A stretch of 64,000 nucleotides of DNA from Paralichthys olivaceus (lineage: Eukaryota; Chordata; Actinopteri; Pleuronectiformes; Paralichthyidae), in contig NC_091100.1 of the NCBI RefSeq assembly GCF_024713975.1, positions 19,742,001 to 19,806,000 of the forward strand. Reading direction: 5' to 3'. Under the pieces are notes generated by a model. It worked only from the letters and a program-made list of their open reading frames with translations. It was not told the DNA's origin and ran no database searches. The translations under genes and the position numbers were made by a program. This document shows positions 34,202 through 46,210 of the stretch, one piece after another (the stretch's first letter is position 1; each line of letters starts with the position of its first letter).

Positions 34202-36991
34202 ATGGGGACCCAGAGCAGTCCTGTCAAGAGTTACGATTATCTCCTGAAATTTCTTCTGGTGGGAGACAGTGATGTCGGAAAGGGAGAAATCTTGGAAAGT
34301 CTGCAAGACGGATCAGTAGAGTCTCCTTATGCCTACAGTAGTGGTGAGTTCATGTGTCTGCTTTAACTCAGTTGTTTGGAAACAAAAGAACGAGCAGGTG
34401 CAACATTACTGATCACTGTGTGTCATCGCAGGGATCGATTACAAGACCACCACAATCCTGCTGGATGGAAGGAGAGTGAAACTAGAGTTATGGTCAGTGT
34501 TATGTATATCAAGTCAGTAGTGGCTGGAGTGAAATAAACCTCATGACATGACGATGATCTACATATTTGCTTTGTGTGTGTGTTGAACAGGGACACCTCA
34601 GGACAGGGTAGATTCTGCACCATCTTCAGGTCGTACTCTCGTGGAGCACAGGTGAGGACCTGTCAATCAATCCTGTTTTTTTCCCCTGCATTGTGTAAAC
34701 GTGTAAACATGTGTCAACATATTTGTTTGTTCATTCCACAGGGCATCCTGCTCGTGTATGACATCACCAACAACTGGTCGTTTGATGGCATTGACCGTTG
34801 GATTCGGGAAATTGATGAGGTAATCCGACCTATTGTAGACAAAGAAACATAGGAAACACATGTAGATGGGGACATATCCTGTGTCTGTGTGTTATTCCAG
34901 TCCTGAGCTCCACCATCTCTCTCCACATTGCATGTGTGTGTGTGTGTGTGGTTGTGTTCAGGGGTTAAAATGCATGTAAAAAATTAGTAAAAAGAATTTC
35001 CCCTTGAGGGATTAATAAAGTATCTCTTCTCTCTTCTTCTGAGAAAGGGCATTGTTTGTTTCTTGCACAGTCTGTGCACCTAACAGTTTGACATTCAGTC
35101 GAGCTTAGTATTTTAAAGGAATAGATAAAAATCTCATAACCATTTATTAAAACAGTATTGTTTATTTCCATCAGCATGCACCAGGTGTTCCCAGGATTCT
35201 GGTGGGAAACCGACTTCACTTGGCTTTCAAGCGACAGGTGCCAACAGAGCAGGCAAGAGCGTACGCAGAGAAGAACAGCATGACTTTCTTCGAGGTCAGT
35301 CCGCTCTGCAACTTCAACGTCATCGAATCCTTCACAGAACTTTCACGCATCGTGCTGATGAGGCACGGGATGGAGAAGTTTTGGAGACCCAACAGAGGTG
35401 AGCTGGTTAATCCTTTTTACTTACCAGTTGTGGAAGGTTTGGAAAAGTGAAAAAAGAGAGTATTACCTGTCACAAATGGCAAAAAAAATTGAGTTTGTTT
35501 TACTTGTCCCACACACTGAGTACATTCTCCCTAAAAGCACTTAAATTTTAAAGAACGCTGTCTTCATCAGGCAATGTGACAAAGAAGGTCCACACATATA
35601 ACCCACCTAACTCATCCAAGGTGTGGATCTTTTTGAGACATTGAGATATTCACCACTTTAATTTCCTCTGCTGATCCAGAGTTTTGGATATGACCCGAAT
35701 ATGAGTCCTGAGAAAACTTTCTGGATTAAATGATAAAAACTCAAAATCATTGTGGATTCCTAGAAACTATGTGACTATAGATAAACCACAGTCACGGTCA
35801 ACAGTCTCTATTACCACTGTTTATTTAGTGAAAGCCATTTAGTGGCACTGAATACCTGGACATTTTTCTGGACGGAGACAATACACAGAAGCTTATATTC
35901 ATGGCCAACATTTGCTGTCTTCCAGGTGTGTACACGAGTAAATCAAAAGCAGTACTTTGCACTACGGTCACTAATACTAGTCAGTCTACTATAGTCATAT
36001 TCCAAATTTATTCCTCATTAGTTTTAATATTTGAATGATATTCCATTTTTTTAATTGACATTTTAAATCAAATTTAGCCTATTATTACTGTTCACCATTT
36101 ATACAGTTGTGCTCCTCACATGCCTAGAACAAGATACCACTTCTTTCTGAAGCACATTGTCTCTCACTCTCTCTCTCTCTCACTCTTTCTTTCTTTCTCT
36201 GTCTTTTTTTGGAACGAGGGAAAACAAAACAGCATTGTAAAGTAAACAAGCACAGGGCTGTCAAAGCACTGCAGTAGGGACGCTCCCTGTGCTCCCACAG
36301 CAGATCAGTGACGGAGCTTGAGCCACAGAGCCAACACATTTATCAAATAAATTAAAATACACATTTGAATAGTATTGATTTTTTTATTTTGATATTCAAT
36401 CTATATTGGACTTCAGAAATGTGTTCCAACACCCCTACTTTGCACACAGTGGAGTTTTTACATATTTGTCAAAACTTAGTTATTTTAAGAGCTGTGAATC
36501 TAAAAATTCTTCTTCTGTATATCTTGCTATAAGACAAACAGTTGTGTTAATGTTAACAATTATAACTCTAAATGAGCATGCTTTACAAAATAAAGTTTAA
36601 ATATTGACAACTTCAAGCAACCTCAACAAAAGTATATTTTTACAAAAATAACATCAATATTTAAAAAAAAAATGTATACTGTCCTGCAGTCTTCAGCCTC
36701 CAGGATCTGTGCTGCCGCTCGATCGTCTCCTGCACACCGGTGCACCTCATCGACAAGCTCCCCCTCCCTGTGGCCATCAAGTCCCACCTCAAGTCTTTCT
36801 CCATGGCCAACGGCATGAACGCGGTCATGATGCATGGACGCTCCTACTCAGTGGCCAACAGTGCAGCCTCAGGTAGCAGTGGCAGTGGCAGCAAAGCCAA
36901 CAGTCTCAAACGCTCAAAGTCTTTCAGGCCTCCACAGAGTCCTCCAAAGAACTCGTCATCCTCCTCGAAGGGGAACTGTAAGATTTCATAG
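34202..36991 (+). CDS. rab40c: Ras-related protein Rab-40C (SOCS-box GTPase)
   Basis: Six coding exons, 34202-34343, 34432-34492, 34591-34651, 34742-34819, 35175-35397 and 36690-36991, join to 288 residues (human RAB40C has 281). The GTPase domain shows the P-loop GDSDVGKG (residues 21-28), WDTSGQGRF in switch II and the Rab40-specific NRLHLAF in place of the usual NKxD. The last exon encodes the SOCS box ([20 protein letters not shown]), which recruits Elongin B/C and Cullin 5. It then gives a Ser/Lys-rich tail ([18 protein letters not shown]) and a CAAX-like CKIS end. Rab40 proteins act as substrate receptors of a CRL5 ubiquitin ligase. I begin at the ATG matching the human start. In-frame ATGs at 34,190 and 34,199 would add up to four residues. 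wfikkn1 and mettl26 follow as on human 16p13.3, which separates rab40c from rab40b. Confidence 0.95.
34933..34951. repeat. (TG)n microsatellite in rab40c intron 4
   Basis: About nine TG units, followed by GGTTGTG. Confidence 0.9.
34985..35040 (+). repeat. Retroelement 3' tail in rab40c intron 4
   Basis: GAATTTCCCCTTGAGGGATT followed by AATAAAGTAT and a CTCTTCTCTC run resembles the tail of common fish non-LTR elements. Only the last 50-60 bases are recognisable. Confidence 0.6.
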
Positions 36992-39900
36992 TGAAGAATC
37001 AGACCCACGGTTGCCTCCACAGGACCAGTGTTAAAGGTGTTGTTGCTCCGAGAGGTCACAAGGCCAGAGACGAGCACGGAGAGCTGCGAGCTGTCTTCAC
37101 CAGAGACGGATGCCAGCTTTGAACTTACATTGACCTTTGGGAACTGACTTGGATAACTGGGTTGTTTTCTGTTTTCTACGCACTTGCCGGAGCCATCTTG
37201 TGGATGTCCATTTACTTGTACTCTTTACTGCAGAGGCTCACTGTGATCAAGCAGAACAAGATTTCCCTGGGACCAACAGATGTGAATTCAAGGATAATCA
37301 CTCAACTGTCAACACTACAAATGAGTGGAGAGACTTTAGCTAGCTCTTTATGTGGAACAGGATTGATCGTGGTATTTAAAGTTGACTTGAAGTTGTAAAT
37401 ATTCTCAATGTGCTTTTGCTCTGTGTTTGGTGGTTGTTCTTGAGGAAGAGCTTCTCGCGCTTGTTTTGTCTAGAATGTTTTTCGAGCCTCGATGCTTTAT
37501 GTACAACTTATTTGTGTCTTATCCCCTTAACCTGCCATAGAAAACTCATTTTACAACCTAAAGGAAGTTTTTACATAAAACTGGCTTAAAGTGAATGTCA
37601 TGAGCATGCAGGGCTAGTTTCACAAGTTTGCAATTACAAGACCTAAGAGAAATTTATGAAAACATTCTTAGTCCAGTATGTGAATCTGTCCAGAAAAGCA
37701 GAGTCAAGTTGTCTTTTTTGCAAAAGCTCTTGTGGTGCCCGCTCAATTTCAGCCCAAATGAATTCCCTCTCCATCTCCATCAGTCATTGGTTTCGAACAT
37801 CTGTTAACTCTCTCAGGCAATTTCTGCCCCTAAATCTAATATTCCTAGTTTTATCATTTGCCGTAAAGTATTTAACCCATTCACATTGTAATGAGTCTGA
37901 ACCTGTCAACTCCTGTGGCAATGAAAAGATGGTTAATGAGGAAACCTTGTACAAAGTCAGATGTACAGCCTGTTTGCTCAGTGATTTTGCCTTAGTCTCC
38001 TTCAACAGTGTCTCGCCTCTGAACAAAAGAGTATAAACTCGTTGGTGTGAGGAACATTTTAATTTGATTTCTTTCTGAATATTTTATGCATATGCTACGT
38101 ATTTATGAATGTAACACAATATACATCTACTTTTCTGTGGCCATGTGGTTGAGCTGTAAGAATCAGAGATGGAAAGTCACAAGGTTCATCTGATCCTTTT
38201 ATATTTTTAATTGAACCCTTTTACTGCTTAAACTGTATTTCCCCAAACTTCTTAAAAAAAAAAAGAAAATCATGTAATCAAGAATTATAAACATAAAGAT
38301 GTCAGAGGGGCCTCAAATACTTGGTTTTTAATCACAGCTAAAGATATTTTTTCTGTTTTAATAATTGAAGTATCTACACAAATATAGTTTTATTCAAATA
38401 TACATTTGCAGTCTTCTTTCCACCTCTGATTAACGTGCTGTATTTTCACTTCAACATTCCCAGTGTCATGGCTGTATGAATGTAATAAGGTCAACGGGTG
38501 CATAGAACATGGGTGCATGTTTTCCTGCTGGCGCCTGTTTTTATGTGGTGTATATGGTGTCAGAGCAGTCCGGGGGGGTTGAACATTTAAAGCACTATAT
38601 GATGTATCATGTGATGAGGATTGTTGCTGCCAGAGCTGTGTCTAAAAGTTTGGATGAGGGGTTGATTACAACTTTGAAACCAGTCACCCATTAAAAATAA
38701 AAGGTAAAAACTACATGATCTGCTTTGTGATGCTGTATTGAATTGATTTTTCATTTGAATATACATAAAGTGCATCGTGCGATTTCAGTTGTGGGAATAT
38801 TTTTCTTGTTCCCTTTGTCCAGTTCGGGGTCGCGGGTGCCATAAACCCCGGGGATGATGTGGGGGTGCTGCTGTTGAATTGATTATAGCTGCTCTCTCGG
38901 TATTGGCCAGTTCTGGGGGGGGGGGACAACCGGCACATCGCCGCGGCGCATGAATGCAGCGCGGTCAAAAGTCACGCAGAGGTTGCGGGGGGTCACATCC
39001 AATGAAAAGACGCGGGGAGGGGGAGATCTGCTCGGAGGCGCGACGGGACAAAGATGAGTCGCACGCTATTGAAAATGCGTCGCTTTACGTCTTCCCACCT
39101 GACCGCGGCATGTCTGAGCTCCGTGTGAACGCGGGACGGCGGTAAACTGAGCCACGTCTAGACGAGCAGGACGTAAACAACTTGTTTTGCAAGACGCGCT
39201 GCGACACGCCTAGTGTTTGGTTTTCACGCCCTCCTCCGCGCGCTGTAAAAAAAAAAAAAAAAAGATAGCTTTCCTCCACAATTTAATGTTGCGCGCAAGG
39301 AATCCAGGACTTGCGCTGCGTAAAACATCCAGGACGCATCTGAAGTTATGACCGAGGATGGAGACATAAGCAGCAGCGACAGCAGCTCTCAGGGAGAGAA
39401 CAGCACATTACCTTATTTATGAATGGCACCTCCATAAATTCTGTCTGGACGCGTTTAACGTTGGATTTCTCACCGGAATGTTTTGGCTCCGTGCGCACGG
39501 TTGTTGGGACAGCTTGCCACCGCGGCCCCACGCCTCCTTTGATGTTTTTACAATGTTTGTCCAGTTGCTTAGCGCACGGTGCTGCTTCATAAAAGTTTCA
39601 GACACCGGACGACCGTGGGGGCGGTCAGAGGGGGCTGCCCTTTCCACCTCCATTCACACCCTGAAAGGCTGATGTTGCGTCTTTCTCTCACATTGTGCTG
39701 CTCCGCTCGCGTCTTCTTGCTGGATTTTGGGGGGATTCGTCCTGAATGAGATTCTGTGTATTGTTGCGAGAGTTTTGTTTTGAATGTGAAGGCGGATATT
39801 TCACGCAGCCCAGTTACCTTTTTATACTTAACCCAGGATTTATACTTTGTTCTTTAAATGTCCAGCGCATGGGAACTCGTTCTGATCGTAAGGAATGGAT

Positions 39901-40038
39901 CAACCCTCCTGTCTTGCTTAATTTTTACGCACAAAACGGATGGCCACATTTGAAAACCGTCAATAGTCCTCTTCCTTTTTTGAAGACCTAAAGGAGGTAT
40001 GGAATTACTGGGTGCGAGACTCATGCAAAAGGGCAAAG
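36992..40038. other. rab40c 3' region and wfikkn1 upstream region
   Basis: The first canonical AATAAA after the rab40c stop is at 38,696-38,701, so the 3' UTR may be about 1.7 kb. From about 38,820 to 39,660 the sequence becomes rich in CG dinucleotides (for example CGCCGCGGCGCATG at 38,940-38,953) with an A-run at 39,247-39,262. That is consistent with a CpG-island promoter and leader of wfikkn1. No other coding exon is supported. Confidence 0.5.
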
Positions 40039-41922
40039 ATGTATAAAATTCCTCTGCAGCTTCTGGAGGATAGACGTCCAAAGGAAACGCATTGTCATAA
40101 TGCACACAACTCAAACAGCCGAGGATTAGGATGGATTTGTGCGTATTTGTTGATGCTCCTGCTTTGCGAACTACCCGACCTCTCTTTGTGCGCAAGTGTG
40201 GCAGAAGCCAAAGTTGAACATGAGGGACTTTGTCCCAACAAGCTGAACTCTAATCTCTGGGTTGATGCGCAAAGCACCTGCGAGAGGGAATGCAATGTGG
40301 ATGAGGTGACAGTGTTTTAAGAATAATAGTTTGATTCCGACGATTTTGTGTATTTGTATATTATAATGAACTCAGAAGTTGTGTTTTTCCCATTGTGTGT
40401 GCAGGACTGTGCTGACTTTGAGAAATGCTGCACCAATGTATGTGGCCTCTACAGCTGTGTGTCTGCCCGTTTCTCTGATGGCACCTCTGCTCAGCCAGAT
40501 GGACAGGGTGGAGGAGAAGGAGGTGATAACCAAAACTCTACCGCAACCTGTGAGGGCTTTATCTGCAGCCAGCAAGGAGCAACTTGTGACATTTGGGATG
40601 GGCAGCCCATCTGCAAGTGCCAGGACCGGTGTGAGAAAGAGCCCAATTTCACCTGTGCGTCAGATGGACTCACCTACTTCAACCGCTGCTACATGGATGC
40701 AGAGGCCTGTGTCCGCGGGGTGACTCTGACTGTGGTCGCCTGCCGTTTCTACCTAGCCGGGCCCCACAGCAGTCCTCCGCCTCAGGACACCACTGTTAAT
40801 CCCACCCCTACATCCTCCCAGGAGGACCCTCTGCCCCCCACTCTGTACTCCAACCCTCACCATCAATCCATTTATGTCGGAGGCACAGTCAGCTTCCACT
40901 GCGACGTCACCGGAGTCCCCAAACCTGATGTAACATGGGAGAAACAGAGTGATCGACGAGAACGGCTGGTCATGAGGCCTGACCAGATGTACGGCAACGT
41001 GGTTATCACCAACATCGGACAGCTAGTCATTTACAACGCCCAGGTGTGGGACACAGGTATCTACACCTGCATCGCACGGAATTCGGCAGGAGTTCTTCGT
41101 GCAAACTTCCCTCTCTCTGTCATTCGCCAAGGTGATGATGATTTCTTTGAGGATCCTGAGATGCCCATGGGGAGACCATTCTCACCAGCAGACTGTCTGG
41201 CTGAAGTAGATCTGAGGGTGTGCAGTGGTGAGCGGCACGTGGACTGGTATTATGATAGCAAGCTGGGCTCCTGTATGGCATTCAGCAACGGTGGGTGTGA
41301 CGACAGCCGCAACCGCTTTGAGACCTACGAGGAGTGCAAGGCCTCCTGTCAGAGAGAGGGGATGGGCATCTGCTCCCTACCTGCCGTTCAGGGCCCCTGC
41401 AAATCTTGGGAGGCACGTTGGGCCTGGAATTCGGTCATGAAACAGTGCCAAGCCTTCGCCTATGGCGGCTGCCATGGGAATGCCAACAACTTCCGCACCA
41501 AAAAGGAGTGTGAAGCGAACTGCCCACAACCAAAAAGGAAACCTTGTAAGACCTGTCGGGTGAAGGGGAAAATGGTGCCCAGCTTATGCCGCAGTGACTT
41601 TGCCATCGTAGGCCGGCTGACAGAGCTGGTGGAGGATCTGGACTCTGGGTTAGCCCGCTTCAGCTTGGATGAGGTCCTGAGAGACGAAAAAATGGGATTG
41701 ACTTTCTTCAACACCAAACACCTTGAGGTGACGATCGCCAAGATAGACTGGAGCTGTCCCTGCCCAAACATCACTATGGAGGAAAACCCACTGCTGGTGA
41801 TGGGGGTGGTGCAGGACGGCATCGCCATCATCCAATCAGACAGCTACGTCAGAGCCATAACTGAACGCAGACTCAAGAAGCTACGTGAGGTTTTGGGCAA
41901 AAAGACCTGCGGGTCATCGTAG
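40039..41922 (+). CDS. wfikkn1: WFIKKN1: secreted multidomain protease-inhibitor-like protein (GASP-2)
   Basis: Two exons, 40039-40305 and 40405-41922, the usual two-exon structure, giving 594 residues. Domains in order are: a hydrophobic leader (ICAYLLMLLLCELPDLSLCA); a WAP domain split by the intron (GLCPNKLNSNLWVDA to KCCTNVCGLYSC); a follistatin/Kazal module (CEGFICSQQGATCD to CASDGLTYFNRCYMDAEAC); an Ig domain (VSFHCDVTGVPKPDVTWEK to GIYTCIARNSAG); Kunitz 1 (CSGERHVDWYYD); Kunitz 2 (GPCKSWEARWAWN, FAYGGCHGNANNF); and an NTR/netrin module (CKTCRVKGKMVPSLCRSDFA). Kunitz 1 has Ser at the position where a trypsin-type inhibitor has Lys/Arg. Kunitz 2 keeps Lys. Mammalian WFIKKN proteins bind and restrain myostatin and GDF11. 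The start is uncertain: 40,039 is the first in-frame ATG but leaves about 38 residues before the hydrophobic core. A later in-frame ATG inside the leader is possible. Confidence 0.93.
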
Positions 41923-42491
41923 AAGTCCACAGACGTGGCCTTGTTTATCCACAGAGTGTCTGTGGTTTACTTTTAGCACTCAAGATAAACATTTTCCCTT
42001 TAAATCAAAGGCAAAAATATGTTTATTACTGTATGTTAATGTAGGTTTGAGAGATCAACACAGGTTGTACAACATTCCAGATGTGTTTGAGATGTGTTGT
42101 GCGTCAATTTATATAAATGGTCCCTTTTAAAATGAGTTTTAATACAGATGTTTTGTTTTCATGTTTTTTCTGTTTGTGTTTTACAAAAATGACTTGCTTG
42201 CGATGCTAAAAATAGACTCCTACAACATATTACCTCTATATTTAGTTTTTCTATTATTGTATTTTGTTTATTTTGTAATGGACCTTTTTATTTAGTCATT
42301 TACATGTGTGTTTTTATATAGATTCTCTTGTGTTGATGTGTAACACAGTCAAGATCTGATTACATCTCTTTGCAAAGCACTTCTGCTAACGTAGTCAGTT
42401 ATACCAACTGAACTAAGGTATTAAAAAATAATAGGTGGCTGTCTAAAGTTAAATGTAGTACACAACCAACATGTCTGTGAGCCTTAATAAT
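41923..42491. other. wfikkn1 3' UTR and gap to mettl26
   Basis: AT-rich sequence between two convergent genes. I see no canonical AATAAA on the plus strand in the first 500 bases after the wfikkn1 stop. It contains no ORF of note. Confidence 0.5.
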
Positions 42492-42497
42492 TTTATT
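42492..42497 (-). terminator. mettl26: Poly(A) signal of mettl26
   Basis: The minus strand reads AATAAA, about 190 bases after the mettl26 stop codon at 42,683. Confidence 0.6.
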
Positions 42498-42682
42498 TCG
42501 AGTGTGCAATATAGTGTGCCATTGGTTAGAGGGTGACCGTGCAGATCAAATAATGTCCATGTGTATTAGAATATAGGGAAACATGATTCATTTACAGTTT
42601 CTGGAAACGTGGGAAATGTATCTGAGCTTCAAGTGTAAGTTAAGGCGCTTTGATCATTCCAGGAAATGAACGACGGGACACT

Positions 42683-44731
<2,049 letters not shown>

Positions 44732-44855
44732 CGTGCCTAGCCCGGAGGACAGCTGTCGAGTGAACCGGTACAGTTTGTGTGGAGCACCGGAGCACAGACT
44801 GGTCCCGATGAGTCCAGACTGAGACAACACAAAACAATGCACTTTCGGATTGACT

Positions 44856-44910
44856 CACGTGACCCCATTCGCAGCCAATAGGGAGAGTGGGCTGGCGCAA
44901 GTGCACTTCC
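44856..44910 (-). promoter_or_regulatory. mettl26: Compact mettl26 promoter: E-box, CCAAT and ETS motifs
   Basis: Within 180 bases upstream of the ATG at 44,731 lie a palindromic TCACGTGA E-box (44,855-44,862, the USF/TFE3 type), a CCAAT box (44,875-44,879) and an ETS-type CTTCCGG (44,906-44,912 region). This combination is typical of TATA-less housekeeping promoters. Function is inferred. Confidence 0.5.
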
Positions 44911-44920
44911 GGCATAAAAT

Positions 44921-44965
44921 ACAACAAATACAACTTTATTAACCCAGAAGGTAATTAAAACAATA
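44921..44965 (-). repeat. Retroelement 3' tail, antisense, upstream of mettl26
   Basis: Read on the minus strand it gives TACCTTCTGGGTTAATAAAG, related to the tail seen at 34,985-35,040. Only a short remnant. Confidence 0.4.
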
Positions 44966-45109
44966 ATATATATAAAAAAAACACAGATATGCGCTGACAA
45001 ATATCCAGTACAGTACAACACAAAACAGGAGCTATATACACATATATTATAAACTAGAATTACTGCACTGCAATTGTATGACTCCTCCAACAATCTCTTT
45101 TTATACTTC

Positions 45110-45470
45110 CACTTTTAGAAGAGCTCAGTGTAACCTTTACCTTTGACAACTAAACATAATCACTTTATCTTTGAGTCAAAGTGACAACTGAACTAAAGTT
45201 GAAGAAATTCCCTCCAGCAGACTCACATTCAAGAAGCCACCGTGACCTTTGACCAAGGAAATCGAGTCAGTTTATCAGTAAGTCCAAGTGATTTGTACCA
45301 GATGTAATGAAATTCCTAACATGTCACATTCACAGTGACATGAGGCCACTCTGATCTTGACCTTTGACCTCCAGGCACCAAAATCTAATCAGTTCATCTC
45401 TGATGATGTCCCTCAAGCTGGACTGACAGACAGACAGATGGACAGACGGCCAACCCGAAAACATTTTCTC
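45110..45470 (+). repeat. Fish dispersed repeat of about three 110-base units carrying TGACCTTTGACC motifs
   Basis: Three related units begin near 45,128 (TAACCTTTACCTTTGAC), 45,243 (TGACCTTTGACC) and 45,358 (TGACCTTTGACCT). Each is followed by similar wording (ATCAGTT or ATCACTT, then AAGTG or ATGATG). The block ends in an ACAGACAGACAG run and GGCCAACCCGAAAACA near 45,450-45,465, a typical end of a common fish repeat. It is non-coding. Confidence 0.7.
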
Positions 45471-46050
45471 ACAGATGCATAAAAACTATGTGTTTAAATG
45501 ATATTTATTTATATAATAATAATAATAATATTGATTAAATATGTGTGTATTATAAATACATACAGAACATGTGGCAGATGGGTAAAAGATTGACCACGCA
45601 AATGTATATTTTACACAGAGGGTTTATTTAAGGGAAAATAGCATTAAGGAACACATCCTTTGTTTTGTTTTTGTTTAAATACAAGATTTACACATTTCCC
45701 CTCAGGCTTACAATTCAGATCTAAGGGACACAAAGCAACTGAAAATAAGTTAAAGGTTCTGATGGGCATAAATAAAGACAGCAGACTTAAACAAAACCTT
45801 TTGGCAAACACAACTACACAGGACACAGGATTGTCAGTAAAGAGTCTCACCAGAGTAATTATTCAAGGGCAAAACAGAATATCTCTTATTTTAGTTTATA
45901 ATGGAGAAGATGTGCAAATAGAAACACAATACTGTGAACTGCTGAGAAGTATTTCACTCAGATGTACTGTACAACTTATGTAAAGTAAAACATGGTGGTA
46001 TTACTAAAGTAGTGTGATAGAAATCTGAAACAAAGACATCTAAACACTTT
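45471..46050. other. Intergenic region downstream of the girdin-like gene
   Basis: AT-rich DNA with a short (AATAAT)n patch near 45,516-45,530. A 107-codon plus-strand ORF at 45,660-45,983 has no recognisable similarity and is rejected. Confidence 0.55.
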
Positions 46051-46056
46051 TTTATT
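46051..46056 (-). terminator. Poly(A) signal of the girdin-like gene
   Basis: The minus strand reads AATAAA 155 bases past the stop codon at 46,211. It is the first canonical signal. Confidence 0.65.
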
Positions 46057-46210
46057 CAACACAACAATTAAGATAACTAAACTCAGTCAGTTGAATACAA
46101 TTCCTTTACAATGACTTATATTGTGTGCTTCGGTCGATGTGATGAAATGGGCCCTTGCAGCCACCTGCTCTACATCAATGACACAACATTCAATGGTGTG
46201 ATAGCTTCCT

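Noticed and set aside
37656-38036. 126-codon plus-strand ORF after rab40c
   Set aside because: Lies within the likely 3' UTR of rab40c. No recognisable domain; a start and a complementary-strand ORF of similar length exist, as expected by chance.
45660-45983. 107-codon plus-strand ORF downstream of the girdin-like gene
   Set aside because: AT-rich and low-conservation in appearance, with no similarity. It overlaps the probable 3' flank of the gene.
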